Source: an uncultured Clostridia bacterium (GTDB taxonomy: Bacteria > Bacillota > Clostridia > Christensenellales > CAG-917). Taken from it: a stretch of 64,000 nt of DNA. The position numbers were made by a program, and so were the translations under genes. Position 1 is the stretch's first letter; each line of letters begins with the position of its first letter. Below, in pieces: positions 47,753 to 57,107 of this stretch. The notes beneath the pieces were generated by a model. It was not told the origin of the DNA and did not search any database. It saw nothing but the letters and a program-made list of their open reading frames with translations. The DNA is taken from assembly GCA_934277645.1 (NCBI GenBank), contig CAKQUX010000002.1, positions 307,327 through 371,326 of the forward strand, read 5' to 3'.

Positions 47753-48981
47753 TGAATTTGGAAATTATAAAGTCGAACTTAAAAGGCGAAGTTTATGCGC
47801 CGACGTCAAAGTCGCTTTTTCACCGCGCGCTTATTGTAGCGTGCATATCGAAAGGCGAGTCGGTTTTACACGGCGATTATTCGTCGGACGACGTTATGAT
47901 GACAATACACGCACTCGAAGCGCTCGGAGCGAAATTCGACTTTAAAGACAGAGAAATCGTTTGTTACCCTATCGAAAAGGTCGAAACGGCTAAAATAGAT
48001 TGCGGTGAAAGCGGTTCGACTCTTCGATTTATTTTGCCGCTTGCGTCGGCTTTGGGAGTCAAAGCTACGTTCGGCGGCAGGGGAAAATTGGGCAATAGAC
48101 CGATAGGCGAACTGCTCGAAGAATTAAAAGGAATAAAAACCGATTATGACGGCGGCTTGCCGTTTTCGATAAACGGAAAACTTGAAAACGGTGACTATGA
48201 GATAGACGGAAGCGAAAGTTCGCAATTTGTTTCGGGACTTATGATGAGTATGCTGACGCTTGACGGCGAGCATAAATTGAAACTGAAAGGACTAAAAAGC
48301 CGTCCTTACGTTGATTTGACCTTGTCGGTTATAACGGCGTTCGGCGGAAAAGTCGAGCAAGACGGGGACGATTACGTTGTAGACGGCTCGGCGTTAAAGG
48401 GAAGAGATTTCGATATAGAAGGCGACTTTTCGGGAGCAAGTTTTTTATTTGCGCTCGGCGCGTTAAACGGCGACGTCAAAATTTCGGGGCTTAATGACCG
48501 TAGCAAACAAGGCGACAAAGCGTTTTTGAATCTTCTTAAAAAAATGAACGCTAAAATAACTTTTGACGAAAACGCCTACCGTGTCGAAAAAAGCGAACTA
48601 AGCGGCGCGGATTTTGATTTTTCCGATTGTCCCGACATTGCGCCGATTGCCGCAGTCGTTATGGCAAGGGCAAAAGGCATAAGTCGTATCTACGGAGCAA
48701 ACAGGCTCACGGCAAAAGAGAGTGACCGAAAGCAGGGTATAATCAAAATGCTGACAGCGCTCGGAATTAAAGTTAAAGACTTAGGCGATACGCTCGAAGT
48801 AGAAGGCGGCGAATTTAAACCTTGCGTTTTGGACGGACAAGCCGACCACCGAATGGTTATGTCGGGGGCAGTCGCTCTTAGCCTTTGCGGCGGAGTCGTG
48901 ACCGATTGCGAAGCGGTGAGCAAGTCGTACAAAAACTTTTTTGACGACTTTAAGAGTTTAGGAGGAAGATATGTTCGATAA
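47752..48981 (+). CDS. aroA: EPSP synthase (3-phosphoshikimate 1-carboxyvinyltransferase)
   Basis: 409 residues. Substrate-binding motifs TSKSLFHRALI, CGESGSTLRFI, GGRGKLGNRPIG and late LTAKESDRKQG and QADHRMVMSGAV are in order. Slightly shorter than E. coli AroA. Overlaps aroB and aroC. Confidence 0.95.
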   Translation: MNLEIIKSNLKGEVYAPTSKSLFHRALIVACISKGESVLHGDYSSDDVMMTIHALEALGAKFDFKDREIVCYPIEKVETAKIDCGESGSTLRFILPLASALGVKATFGGRGKLGNRPIGELLEELKGIKTDYDGGLPFSINGKLENGDYEIDGSESSQFVSGLMMSMLTLDGEHKLKLKGLKSRPYVDLTLSVITAFGGKVEQDGDDYVVDGSALKGRDFDIEGDFSGASFLFALGALNGDVKISGLNDRSKQGDKAFLNLLKKMNAKITFDENAYRVEKSELSGADFDFSDCPDIAPIAAVVMARAKGISRIYGANRLTAKESDRKQGIIKMLTALGIKVKDLGDTLEVEGGEFKPCVLDGQADHRMVMSGAVALSLCGGVVTDCEAVSKSYKNFFDDFKSLGGRYVR

Positions 48982-49990
48982 ACTTAGCGTTGAGATTTTC
49001 GGAGAATCACATTCGCCGAATATCGGCGGCACTATAAAAGGATTGCCTGCCGGTTATAAAGTCGACGTTCAAGAATTGAAACGATTTTTGGCAAGGCGAA
49101 GCAGCTGTGAGTTTTTTACGACGCCGCGCCATGACAGCGACGAATTTGAAATAAACGGTTTGGACTGCGGTTCGACGAGTGAAGAAATTAAAGTCGTCAT
49201 TCAAAACAAAAACGTTAAGAGTTCGGATTACGACAAAATCAAAGTCGTTCCTAGACCGTCACACGCCGATTACCCTTGCTATGTCAAGTACGGAAAAATT
49301 CCGAGCGGCGGTGGAAGATACTCCGGAAGAATGACTGCGCCGCTGACCGTGTTAGGCGGAATAGCTAAGCAAATTTTAAAGCAACGCGGAATCGAAGTCG
49401 AAGCAAAAGTTTTTTCAATAGGCGGAATAGAAAACACTTTTTCTGCGGAAAAGGCAAATCAAAATTTGCTTTGCGAAGAGATTTTAAAAAAGCTTGAAGA
49501 CGTAAAGAAAATGGGCGACAGTCTGGGCGGAATAGTCGAATGCAAGGTGACGGGACTTCCGATAGGCATAGGCGATTATCTGTTCGAAGGTTTAGAAGGA
49601 AAAATTGCGGCGAACGTGTTTGCTATCCCTGCCGTCAAAGGCGTCGAATTCGGACGAGGCTTTGAACTTGCCAAGATGACGGGAAGCGAGGCAAACGACG
49701 CTTTGAGAGTTATAGGCAGCAAAGTCGAAATCGTAACCAACAATATGGGCGGAATAAACGGCGGAATGACAAACGGAAATCCCGTTGAGTTCAAAGCGGC
49801 GTTTCACCCGACGCCGACTATCGGCATAAGCCAAGACAGCGTCAATCTAATAACTATGCAAAACGAAAAAACAGAAGCGGTCGGTCGTCACGACGTGTGC
49901 TTTGTCACAAGGGCGGTCGTTGTTGTGGAGGCCGTGGCGGCTCTTGCGATTTTAGATGAAATATTAGAGGAGAACGTATGGAAGAATTAA
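48971..49990 (+). CDS. aroC: Chorismate synthase
   Basis: 339 residues beginning MFDKLSVEIFGESHSPNIGG; RPSHADYPCYVKYG, GGGRYSGRMTA and NNMGGINGGMTNG are the FMN and substrate motifs. Produces chorismate, the branch point. GGAGG before the ATG; overlaps aroA by 11 nt and pheA by 13 nt. Confidence 0.95.
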   Translation: MFDKLSVEIFGESHSPNIGGTIKGLPAGYKVDVQELKRFLARRSSCEFFTTPRHDSDEFEINGLDCGSTSEEIKVVIQNKNVKSSDYDKIKVVPRPSHADYPCYVKYGKIPSGGGRYSGRMTAPLTVLGGIAKQILKQRGIEVEAKVFSIGGIENTFSAEKANQNLLCEEILKKLEDVKKMGDSLGGIVECKVTGLPIGIGDYLFEGLEGKIAANVFAIPAVKGVEFGRGFELAKMTGSEANDALRVIGSKVEIVTNNMGGINGGMTNGNPVEFKAAFHPTPTIGISQDSVNLITMQNEKTEAVGRHDVCFVTRAVVVVEAVAALAILDEILEENVWKN

Positions 49991-51111
49991 GAAACAAATT
50001 GAACGAAATAGACGACGAAATCGTAAAGCTTTATCTTAAACGTATGGAAGTAGTAGCCGATATCGGCAAAGAAAAAGATTTAAAAAGATTGCCGATTACC
50101 AGCGGCAAGCGTGAAAAGGAAGTCTTGGACAGAATTACGGCTTCCGCTACGCCCGAAATGAAAAAATATCTGACGATGCTTTATCAGACTATTTTTGAAA
50201 CGTCCAAAGCATATCAAACCAATTTTACGTCCAAGGACACAAAGCTGACTGCCGAAATTAAATCGAAATTGCTTGACGGCTATAAGAAGTTTCCGACAAG
50301 CGCGGCAGTTGCCGTGCAAGGAGTTGAGGGGGCGTATTCCGAAAGCGCGGCAAGACGAATTTTTGAAGACGCGTCACTCAGTTTCTGCAATTCTTTCGAA
50401 AGCGTATTCAGAGCCGTTGACAAAGGACTTTGCAAATACGGCGTTTTGCCGATAGACAACAGCACGTTCGGCACGGTCGGCAGGGTTTATGATTTGCTTA
50501 ACGAATATAAGTTTTATATCGTAAAGAGTGTCAAGCTCGAAATTAAGCACAGTTTGCTTGCAAAAGCGGGCGTAGAGCTTAAAGACATAAAGGAAGTCAT
50601 ATCGCACGAACAAGCAATCGGACAATGCGCCGAGTTCATTGAAAAATCGGGACTTAAAGTGACTCTCGTTCAAAATACGGCTGTTGCCGCCGAAACGGTC
50701 GCAAACAGCGACAGAAACGATATTGCGGCGATTGCGTCTGCGGAATGCGCTTCGATTTACGGCTTGAAAGTTTTGAAAAGCGGAATACAAAACGAAGAAG
50801 AAAATTATACGCGCTTCATCTGCATTTCAAAAGATTTAGAACTTTATGAAGACGCAAATCGTATCAGTCTTGTACTAGGGCTTCCGCATAAGTCGGGAAG
50901 TTTGTATCGTACGCTTTCGAGATTTTCCGCATTGAACTTAAACCTTACGAAACTTTCTTCAAGACCTGTTGCAGGAACGGAATTCGAATATCTTTTTTAT
51001 CTCGATTTCGAGTCGAACGTGGCGAAAAACGAAGCGCTTTCGATAATCGCCGAACTCGACAACGAGTGCGAAAGTTTCGCTTTCTTAGGTAGTTATCAGG
51101 AAATAGCATAG
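49978..51111 (+). CDS. pheA: Bifunctional chorismate mutase / prephenate dehydratase
   Basis: 377 residues: chorismate mutase AroQ-type helix bundle (1-85; LRNKLNEIDDEIVKLYLKRM), prephenate dehydratase (about 105-285; VQGVEGAYSESAARR, GVLPIDNSTFGTVGRVYD, NYTRFICI) and a C-terminal ACT domain (about 295-370) with LGLPHKSGSLYRTLSRF and SSRPVAG where ESRP is usual. Supplies prephenate and phenylpyruvate; the ACT domain gives feedback control by Phe. GAGGAG ribosome site within aroC. Confidence 0.94.
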   Translation: MEELRNKLNEIDDEIVKLYLKRMEVVADIGKEKDLKRLPITSGKREKEVLDRITASATPEMKKYLTMLYQTIFETSKAYQTNFTSKDTKLTAEIKSKLLDGYKKFPTSAAVAVQGVEGAYSESAARRIFEDASLSFCNSFESVFRAVDKGLCKYGVLPIDNSTFGTVGRVYDLLNEYKFYIVKSVKLEIKHSLLAKAGVELKDIKEVISHEQAIGQCAEFIEKSGLKVTLVQNTAVAAETVANSDRNDIAAIASAECASIYGLKVLKSGIQNEEENYTRFICISKDLELYEDANRISLVLGLPHKSGSLYRTLSRFSALNLNLTKLSSRPVAGTEFEYLFYLDFESNVAKNEALSIIAELDNECESFAFLGSYQEIA

Positions 51112-51147
51112 ATAATAAAATCTCAAATAAAACGCTTTTGTCCTATA

Positions 51148-51176
51148 TTGCAAAAGGCTCGGCTTTGTCGTATAAT
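51148..51176 (+). promoter_or_regulatory. Internal promoter upstream of aroEK
   Basis: TTGCAA (51148-51153), 17 nt, TATAAT (51171-51176) in the 114-nt gap after pheA. Start site near 51183. It would allow aroEK-aroQ expression without the attenuator. Confidence 0.6.
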
Positions 51177-51225
51177 TGTGGGCGAAGGCGTTTTGCGATT
51201 TAGGCAAAACCAAAACGGAAAAGTT

Positions 51226-52449
51226 ATGTACTATTTAATCGGCGAAAAACTTAAACACAGCTATTCAAAAACCATTCACAACGGTCAGGGTTTTGAATAT
51301 GAGCTTAAAGAGTTAGACCGTGGCGAAGTGGGCGATTTTTTGACAAGCCGAAATTTCGACGGACTTAACGTCACAATTCCGTACAAGGAGAGCGTTTTGC
51401 CTTACATCGAAAAATCGAAACTTGTAGAAAGCGTCGGCGCGTGCAATACGATTGCGAAAAGAGACGGAAAACTTTTTGGATTTAACACCGACGTATTCGG
51501 ACTTAAAAAAGCATTAATCGAAAAGAAAATAGAAGTGAACGGCAAAAAAACGCTTATTCTCGGAAGCGGCGGAGCGTCCAAAGCGGCGGTTAAAGCAGTG
51601 ACGGAGCTCGGCGGCAATCCTATCGTCGTTTCGAGAAAAGGCGAGAATAATTACGACAATTTGTTTTTGCATTATGACGCAGGCGTAATTATAAACGCAA
51701 CGCCCGTCGGAATGAGTCCCGATTGCGACGGCAGGATTTTGGATTTAAAGCCTTTCAAAAATCTTGACGGCGTTATGGATTTTATTTATAACCCCGACAA
51801 AACGCCGCTTATTATGCAAGCGGAAGAGCTTGGCTTAAAGTGGCAAAACGGACTTAGCATGCTCATCTGGCAAGCCTTGGCAAGCGAAGAACTTTTCACA
51901 GGAAAAGCTAAAGACGAAACCGAAATTTCGATAGACAAAAGGCCGAATTTGTTTTTAAAAAATATTGTGCTTATCGGAATGCCTTTTAGCGGCAAGAGCA
52001 CGATAGGGAAAGAGCTTAGCCGCATTTGCGGATTCGAGTTTGTTGACGTCGACGAAGAAATCGAAAGACAAGGGAAAACGATTCCCGAGATTTTTGCAAG
52101 CGGCGGCGAAAGCGAATTTAGAAAAATCGAAAAGACCGTAATAAGAGAAATCGCCAAAAAGTCGCAAAAGATAATTGCGACAGGCGGCGGAGCGGTGCTT
52201 GACGGAGAGAACGTATACAACTTAAAGCAAAACGGAGTTTTGGTTTTGCTTAATCGCGACGGAATTCCGAGCGACCTTAACGGAAGACCGCTCGTTAAAA
52301 ATTCAGACGATTTTGCGGCATTAAAAGAAAAGCGCAAAAACTATTATATGGCGGCGCAGGACGTTATCGTTTCAAACGACAAAGACATAGGAGCGGTGGC
52401 AAGAGAAATTTTAAAAAAGGTGGGTTTAGATGAAAATATTAGTTCTTAA
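51226..52449 (+). CDS. aroEK: Fused shikimate dehydrogenase / shikimate kinase
   Basis: 407 residues from ATG 51226, after CGGAAAAG; an earlier in-frame start at 51148 lies in the promoter. AroE part (1-245): YLIGEKLKHSYSKTIHN, GLNVTIPYKESVLPY (catalytic Lys), ILGSGGASKAAVKAV (NADP) and INATPVGMSPD. AroK part (about 245-407): Walker A LIGMPFSGKSTIGKEL, shikimate-binding VDVDEEIERQ, GGGAVL and LNGRPLV. Two non-adjacent pathway steps on one chain. Start of the aroQ gene overlaps its end by 20 nt. Confidence 0.93.
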   Translation: MYYLIGEKLKHSYSKTIHNGQGFEYELKELDRGEVGDFLTSRNFDGLNVTIPYKESVLPYIEKSKLVESVGACNTIAKRDGKLFGFNTDVFGLKKALIEKKIEVNGKKTLILGSGGASKAAVKAVTELGGNPIVVSRKGENNYDNLFLHYDAGVIINATPVGMSPDCDGRILDLKPFKNLDGVMDFIYNPDKTPLIMQAEELGLKWQNGLSMLIWQALASEELFTGKAKDETEISIDKRPNLFLKNIVLIGMPFSGKSTIGKELSRICGFEFVDVDEEIERQGKTIPEIFASGGESEFRKIEKTVIREIAKKSQKIIATGGGAVLDGENVYNLKQNGVLVLLNRDGIPSDLNGRPLVKNSDDFAALKEKRKNYYMAAQDVIVSNDKDIGAVAREILKKVGLDENISS

Positions 52450-52876
52450 CGGCGTAAACTTAAATTTATTGGGACTTCGCGAACCCGAACTTTACGGCAA
52501 AAATACCTATAAGGATTTAGTACGCTTTATAAAGGAAAAAGCAAAATCGATAGGCGTTAAAGTTAAAGTTTGCCAGTCGAACAGCGAAACCGAAATCGTA
52601 GAAAAAATTCAACTCGCATACGGCCGCTACGACGGACTTATCATAAATCCCGCCGCATTTACGCATACGTCGGTTGCGATTTTAGACGCTATAAAAGCAG
52701 TCGATATCCCTACCGTCGAAGTCCATTTGACGGACGTAGACAGCCGCGAAGATTTTCGCAAAATCAGTTACGTTTCGCTCGTTGCGTTCAAGAAAATTTC
52801 GGGCAAAGGGTTTGACGGATACGCCGAAGCTCTTGACGCAATGAAGGAAAAACTAAGCGAAAAAAACAAAGGTTAA
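52430..52876 (+). CDS. aroQ: 3-Dehydroquinate dehydratase, type II
   Basis: 148 residues: LVLNGVNLNLLGLREPELYG (catalytic Tyr), CQSNSETEIVEKI, INPAAFTHTSVAI and VEVHLTDVDSRE are the dodecameric class II motifs. Removes water from dehydroquinate. Last gene of the operon, which thus covers every step from DAHP to prephenate, plus tyrA and pheA; only the final aminotransferase is missing. Confidence 0.95.
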   Translation: MKILVLNGVNLNLLGLREPELYGKNTYKDLVRFIKEKAKSIGVKVKVCQSNSETEIVEKIQLAYGRYDGLIINPAAFTHTSVAILDAIKAVDIPTVEVHLTDVDSREDFRKISYVSLVAFKKISGKGFDGYAEALDAMKEKLSEKNKG

Positions 52877-53200
52877 ATCGTTGAAAAACGATTTGGCATA
52901 GGGTATAATATAAAAAGTCAGAATTGAAGGCAAGGCTGTACCTTGTTTGTAAAACGAAAAAGCCAAAGCGGAGTTTTTCGTTAAACCGACAAGATAATTC
53001 TGGCAAAACTTAAATGTTTTGCGGTCTGTCATAAAATCGCTTTTAATGAGTAATATAGTTCGGGCAATAAATAGACATAAGAAAGCGATAAAAATAAATA
53101 TGGGAACGGGCTATAAAATAAGACAAAGGCAGACAAATAAACAGTTTTTAAATAAGGCAAAACCAAGTAAAATATAGTCAATAAAAAAAAGGAAGCGTAT
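52877..53200. other. Spacer between aroQ and galE
   Basis: No gene. A candidate loose hairpin (GATTTGGCA) follows aroQ; the last 60 nt is AT-rich with a TAAAATATAG -10-like stretch before galE. Confidence 0.45.
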
Positions 53201-54211
53201 ATGAAAAACATTCTTGTTACAGGCGGCGCAGGCTTTATTGCGTCACACACAAACGTAGTTTTATTGAATGGCGGATACAACGTCGTTGCTGTCGACAACT
53301 TTTGCAACAGCGATATAAGCGCAGTAGAAAACGTCGAAAAAATTACGGGCAAAAAAGTAAAGTTTTATGAAGGCGACGTTCGCGACGAAAAACTCATGAA
53401 TAAGATTTTCGACGAAAACGATATTTATGCCGTCATACATTTCGCAGGACTTAAAGCGGTCGGCGAAAGTTGCGCAAAGCCGCTTTTGTATTATGACAAC
53501 AATATGACTTCGACTTTCGTTTTATTGAAAGTAATGGCGGCGCACGGCGTGAAGAATTTTGTATTCTCGTCGTCGGCAACGGTTTACGGCACGCCCGAAA
53601 AATTGCCGCTCACAGAAGACAGCCCCGTCGGCGGAGTCACAAACCCTTACGGCGCAACAAAGTTTATGCTTGAAAATGTATTAAAAGACGTTTACAAGGC
53701 AGACAACAGCTGGCATATCGCTTTGCTTCGTTATTTCAATCCTGTCGGAGCGCACGAAAGCGGACTTATCGGCGAAGATCCGAACGGAATTCCAAACAAC
53801 CTTATGCCTTTTGTGGCAAAGGTTGCGGCAGGCATTTTGCCTTGCGTAAAGGTTTTCGGAAACGATTATCCGACGCCGGACGGAACGGGAGTCAGAGATT
53901 ATATTCACGTTATGGACCTTGCGGAAGGTCATCTTGCGGCGCTTAACAATATCGAAAAGTTCGGCGCGACCGCAGTCAATCTCGGAACGGGAATAGGGTA
54001 TAGCGTACTCGATATGATTAAAGCGTTTTCAAAGGCTTGCGGACATCAGGTTCCGTACGAAATCGTAGACAGACGTCCGGGTGACGTAGCGTCTTGTTAT
54101 GCAAGTCCCGACTTTGCAAAGGAATTTATCGGTTGGAGCGCAAAAAGGAATCTCGACGATATGTGCGCGGACTTGTGGCGTTTTCAATGCAACAAGAAAA
54201 AGCAAAATTAG
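53201..54211 (+). CDS. galE: UDP-glucose 4-epimerase
   Basis: 336 residues, extended SDR. NAD site VTGGAGFIASHTNVVLL, DVRDEKLMNKIF, FAGLKAVGESC, FSSSATVYGTPE and the catalytic YGATKFMLE; RYFNPVGAHESGLIGEDPNG and VRDYIHVMDLAEGH follow. Interconverts UDP-glucose and UDP-galactose, linking with pgcA to sugar nucleotide supply. AAGGAAG ribosome site, own terminator at 54348. Confidence 0.95.
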   Translation: MKNILVTGGAGFIASHTNVVLLNGGYNVVAVDNFCNSDISAVENVEKITGKKVKFYEGDVRDEKLMNKIFDENDIYAVIHFAGLKAVGESCAKPLLYYDNNMTSTFVLLKVMAAHGVKNFVFSSSATVYGTPEKLPLTEDSPVGGVTNPYGATKFMLENVLKDVYKADNSWHIALLRYFNPVGAHESGLIGEDPNGIPNNLMPFVAKVAAGILPCVKVFGNDYPTPDGTGVRDYIHVMDLAEGHLAALNNIEKFGATAVNLGTGIGYSVLDMIKAFSKACGHQVPYEIVDRRPGDVASCYASPDFAKEFIGWSAKRNLDDMCADLWRFQCNKKKQN

Positions 54212-54347
54212 GTTTATAAAGTTTATAGCTAAATTTAAAAACAGATTTGTAAAACCCGAATGGCGGAGATTCGATTGCCGCTTAGATTAAAACGGCAACT
54301 AAGAAGGCAACGAAAATGCCACCAAAAGGTATGGGTAGAAAAACAAG

Positions 54348-54373
54348 AATGCAACCGAAAGGTTGCATTTTTT
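54348..54373 (+). terminator. Terminator of galE
   Basis: AATGCAACC-GAAA-GGTTGCATT then TTTTATT. Confidence 0.88.
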
Positions 54374-54573
54374 ATTAATGATACGCATTTTATAGAGCTT
54401 TAAAAACATATCGAATTTTATTTGGTTTTATTTTAAGTCGTCGATAGGTTTTAAACATTAAGTTAAGTATAGCGCAACGAATGGCGTTATATCAAGTGAC
54501 AACACAAGTTGCCGCACGACTGTTTACTAAATGCGTTTATGCCGATATTACCATAGGTCAAAACGACGTTAAG

Positions 54574-55386
54574 TTAAAATTCTATCGTATCGCCTGTTTG
54601 AAGATATTTTATATCATCGCCTAAAATTTCTTTGAGTTTTTTAAAGCCTTCGATTCCCGTGCAGTGCATAGTGTAGTAGGTCGAATTGAAAGATTTTAGG
54701 GTTTGCGCAAGTTCTTCGATGTATTCGTCCGATTCGATTAAATCTCCGAGTTGAAGATGGAAACCGCCGATTACAATCATAGGATATTCGCCTGAAATTT
54801 CTCTTGCTCGTTCCATTGCGTTTGCTATGCCTAAGTGCGCGCAACCGCATATAAGCACGCTTACCGCTCCGTCGAAAAGCAAAACGTATTGTTCGTGGTC
54901 GAATTCGTCAAGGCAGACGAAATCGCCGTCGCGTTTGAAAAGCGTAAGATTGAGCGACGAAGCAGGGTAAATTTCTTCGGAAGCTTTGAAGATAACGGTA
55001 TCGTCGTCGAGCATAAGGCCGCCGTCTAACGGAATTATTTGTTCGTTTGTCAGAACGTCACTGCTGAGACCTATGCTTTTCGTTTCGCCGTTTTTCATTG
55101 AAAGTAAATCGGAAAAAGAGTCGACTTGCAAATAAACTTTTGCCGTGTCGTTCTTTTCAAGAAACGCGTTAAGTCCGCCGCAATGGTCGTTGTGTCCGTG
55201 CGACAAAATGCAATAGTCGATTTTTGAAAGGTCGACGCCCAGCTTTTCAGCGTTTAAGGCAAACGCAGGTGACGCTCCCGTGTCTATAAGAATTTTTTTA
55301 TTACCTGTTTCGGCGTATATGCTAAGTCCGTGTTCGGTTTTAAAGCCGTCAACGGGTTTGTCATCGATAAGTACGGTAAATTTCAT
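54574..55386 (-). CDS. MBL-fold metallohydrolase
   Basis: 270 residues from ATG 55386, where GGAGGTG lies just ahead (an upstream ATG at 55398 is part of that site). SHGHNDHCGG gives the metal motif HxHxDH, with CGCAHLG and GGFHLQLG as further ligands. The C-terminus MHCTGIEGFKKLKEILGD resembles the MBL proteins related to 7,8-dihydropterin-6-methyl synthase-type enzymes. The substrate is unknown. Single gene. Confidence 0.87.
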   Translation of the reverse strand: MKFTVLIDDKPVDGFKTEHGLSIYAETGNKKILIDTGASPAFALNAEKLGVDLSKIDYCILSHGHNDHCGGLNAFLEKNDTAKVYLQVDSFSDLLSMKNGETKSIGLSSDVLTNEQIIPLDGGLMLDDDTVIFKASEEIYPASSLNLTLFKRDGDFVCLDEFDHEQYVLLFDGAVSVLICGCAHLGIANAMERAREISGEYPMIVIGGFHLQLGDLIESDEYIEELAQTLKSFNSTYYTMHCTGIEGFKKLKEILGDDIKYLQTGDTIEF

Positions 55387-55399
55387 AAGCACCTCCATA

Positions 55400-55790
55400 A
55401 ATATAGTCGGTCAAAACGTGAATTTTGTCAATACCGAAATTCGGCAAAATTCGATTATTTTTTTGACGCGGCAAAATTCGACGCGCCTAAAAACTTTGTC
55501 AAGTTCAATTCTATCACATACGTATTATAACAAACTATACGTTAAAATGCTGATTTTTACACAATTATTCTTTTATTTTGTCGAACTTTGCAATAAACGT
55601 TTACGGACAAAAAGCGGCGAAATATTTAAGCTGAAATTTGTGGCAAAAAATCGAAAACAATGGGAAAGGCGTATGTTATTAGAAACAGAAAAGGGTGAAC
55701 GTAATTTAGAAATCGGTTTGTGTTTTGTTAATCGTATTGTCGTTTTTTTTAAAGTGCAAGAGAGCTTTTTACAAATGTTTCAAAAGAAAA
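55400..55790. other. AT-rich spacer
   Basis: No convincing gene; a long plus-strand frame overlaps the MBL start antisense and has no ribosome site or family match. TTATAATAC on the minus strand near 55527 is a likely -10 for the MBL gene. Confidence 0.5.
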
Positions 55791-55791
55791 A

Positions 55792-55811
55792 CGCGCCGCA
55801 AATGCGGCGCG
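55792..55811 (-). terminator. Terminator of leuS-serS
   Basis: CGCGCCGCA-AA-TGCGGCGCG stem, followed on the minus strand by TTTTTCTTTT. Confidence 0.88.
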
Positions 55812-55838
55812 CGAATTTTTAGTCTGTTAAAATTTGAC

Positions 55839-57098
55839 TTATTTAATGACGTCTACCCCGATATAAGGTCTGAGAACTTCAGGGACGGTTATGCTGCCGT
55901 CTTCGTTTTGATAGTTTTCGATGACAGCCGCCGTCGTTCTGCCGATTGCAAGACCAGAGCCGTTCAAGGTATGGACGAATCTTGTTTTGCCGTTTTCCTT
56001 AAAGCGGATATTAGCTCTTCTTGCCTGATAATCTACAAAGTTGCTGCACGAAGAAATTTCGACGTATCTGTTGTAGCTCGGAAGCCATACTTCGATGTCA
56101 TAAGTTTTTGTAGACGAGAAACCAAGGTCGCCCGTGCAAAGCGTCACTACCCTGTAAGGGAGTCCTAAGAGTTGAAGTATTTTTTCTGCGTCGCGAGTCA
56201 AACTTTCGAGTTCCTCGAAGCTGTGGTCAGGATGAGCGAATTTGACGAGTTCGACTTTGTTGAATTGGTGTTGACGTATAAGTCCGCGAGTATCGCGACC
56301 TGCCGAACCTGCTTCGCCACGGAAGCAAGCGCTGTATGCGCAATATTTGATAGGAAGTTGTTCAGCCGCCAAAACGTCGCCGCGGTGAAGGTTAGTGACA
56401 GGTACTTCTGCCGTCGGAATGAGATAGTAGTTTGTGTTTTTGATTGCAAACATATCTTCTTCAAATTTAGGAAGTTGACCCGTGCCGTACATAGAATCGC
56501 GATTGACCATAAACGGAGGGAAAATTTCGGTGTAGCCGCTCTTAGCGTGCGTGTCGAGCATAAAGTTCATAATTGCACGCTCTAACTTTGCGCCCCAGTT
56601 TCTGTAAACGGTAAATCTTGTGCCGGTAATTTTGCCCGCTTGTTCCCAGTTGAACATATTAAGGTCAAGACCTAAATCCCAATGCGCCTTTGGCTCGAAA
56701 CCGAAATTCTTAGGCTCGCCCCATTTTCTCTCTTCGCGGTTTTGGTCGCTGTCCGTGCCGAAAGGAACGGTTTTGTCGGGAAGGTTAGGGATAGCGTACA
56801 TAAGCTCTTTAAGCTCTGATTCGATTTCCGAAAGTTTATCGTCGAGTTCTTTGATTTTGTCGCCTTCGGCTCTCATTTTATTGACGAGTTCGTCGGCATT
56901 TTTGCCTTCGCGTTTAAGAGTTGCGATTTCTTGCGAAACCTTATTCTTTTGCGCTTTCAAATTTTCGACTTCTTTGATTATTTCTTTTCTTGCAGCCGCA
57001 AGTTCCGCTACCTTGTCGATAGGGTATTTGCCGCTTCTTTTGCTAAGAGCTTCTTTTACAAGCTCGATGTTTTCACAAACAAATTTAACGTCTAACAT
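55839..57098 (-). CDS. serS: Seryl-tRNA synthetase
   Basis: 419 residues: coiled-coil arm (about 28-100), then class II motifs: motif 2 ACFRGEAGSAGRDTRGLIRQHQFNKVE and motif 3 LNGSGLAIGRTTAAVIEN. Charges tRNA-Ser. AAGGAG ribosome site, 9 nt after leuS, a two-gene operon. No T-box is present. Confidence 0.96.
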   Translation of the reverse strand: MLDVKFVCENIELVKEALSKRSGKYPIDKVAELAAARKEIIKEVENLKAQKNKVSQEIATLKREGKNADELVNKMRAEGDKIKELDDKLSEIESELKELMYAIPNLPDKTVPFGTDSDQNREERKWGEPKNFGFEPKAHWDLGLDLNMFNWEQAGKITGTRFTVYRNWGAKLERAIMNFMLDTHAKSGYTEIFPPFMVNRDSMYGTGQLPKFEEDMFAIKNTNYYLIPTAEVPVTNLHRGDVLAAEQLPIKYCAYSACFRGEAGSAGRDTRGLIRQHQFNKVELVKFAHPDHSFEELESLTRDAEKILQLLGLPYRVVTLCTGDLGFSSTKTYDIEVWLPSYNRYVEISSCSNFVDYQARRANIRFKENGKTRFVHTLNGSGLAIGRTTAAVIENYQNEDGSITVPEVLRPYIGVDVIK

Positions 57099-57107
57099 AT
57101 ATTCTCC

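Noticed and set aside
55280..55822. 180-residue plus-strand frame
   Set aside because: Overlaps the MBL gene start antisense, lacks a ribosome site, and most of it is AT-rich spacer.
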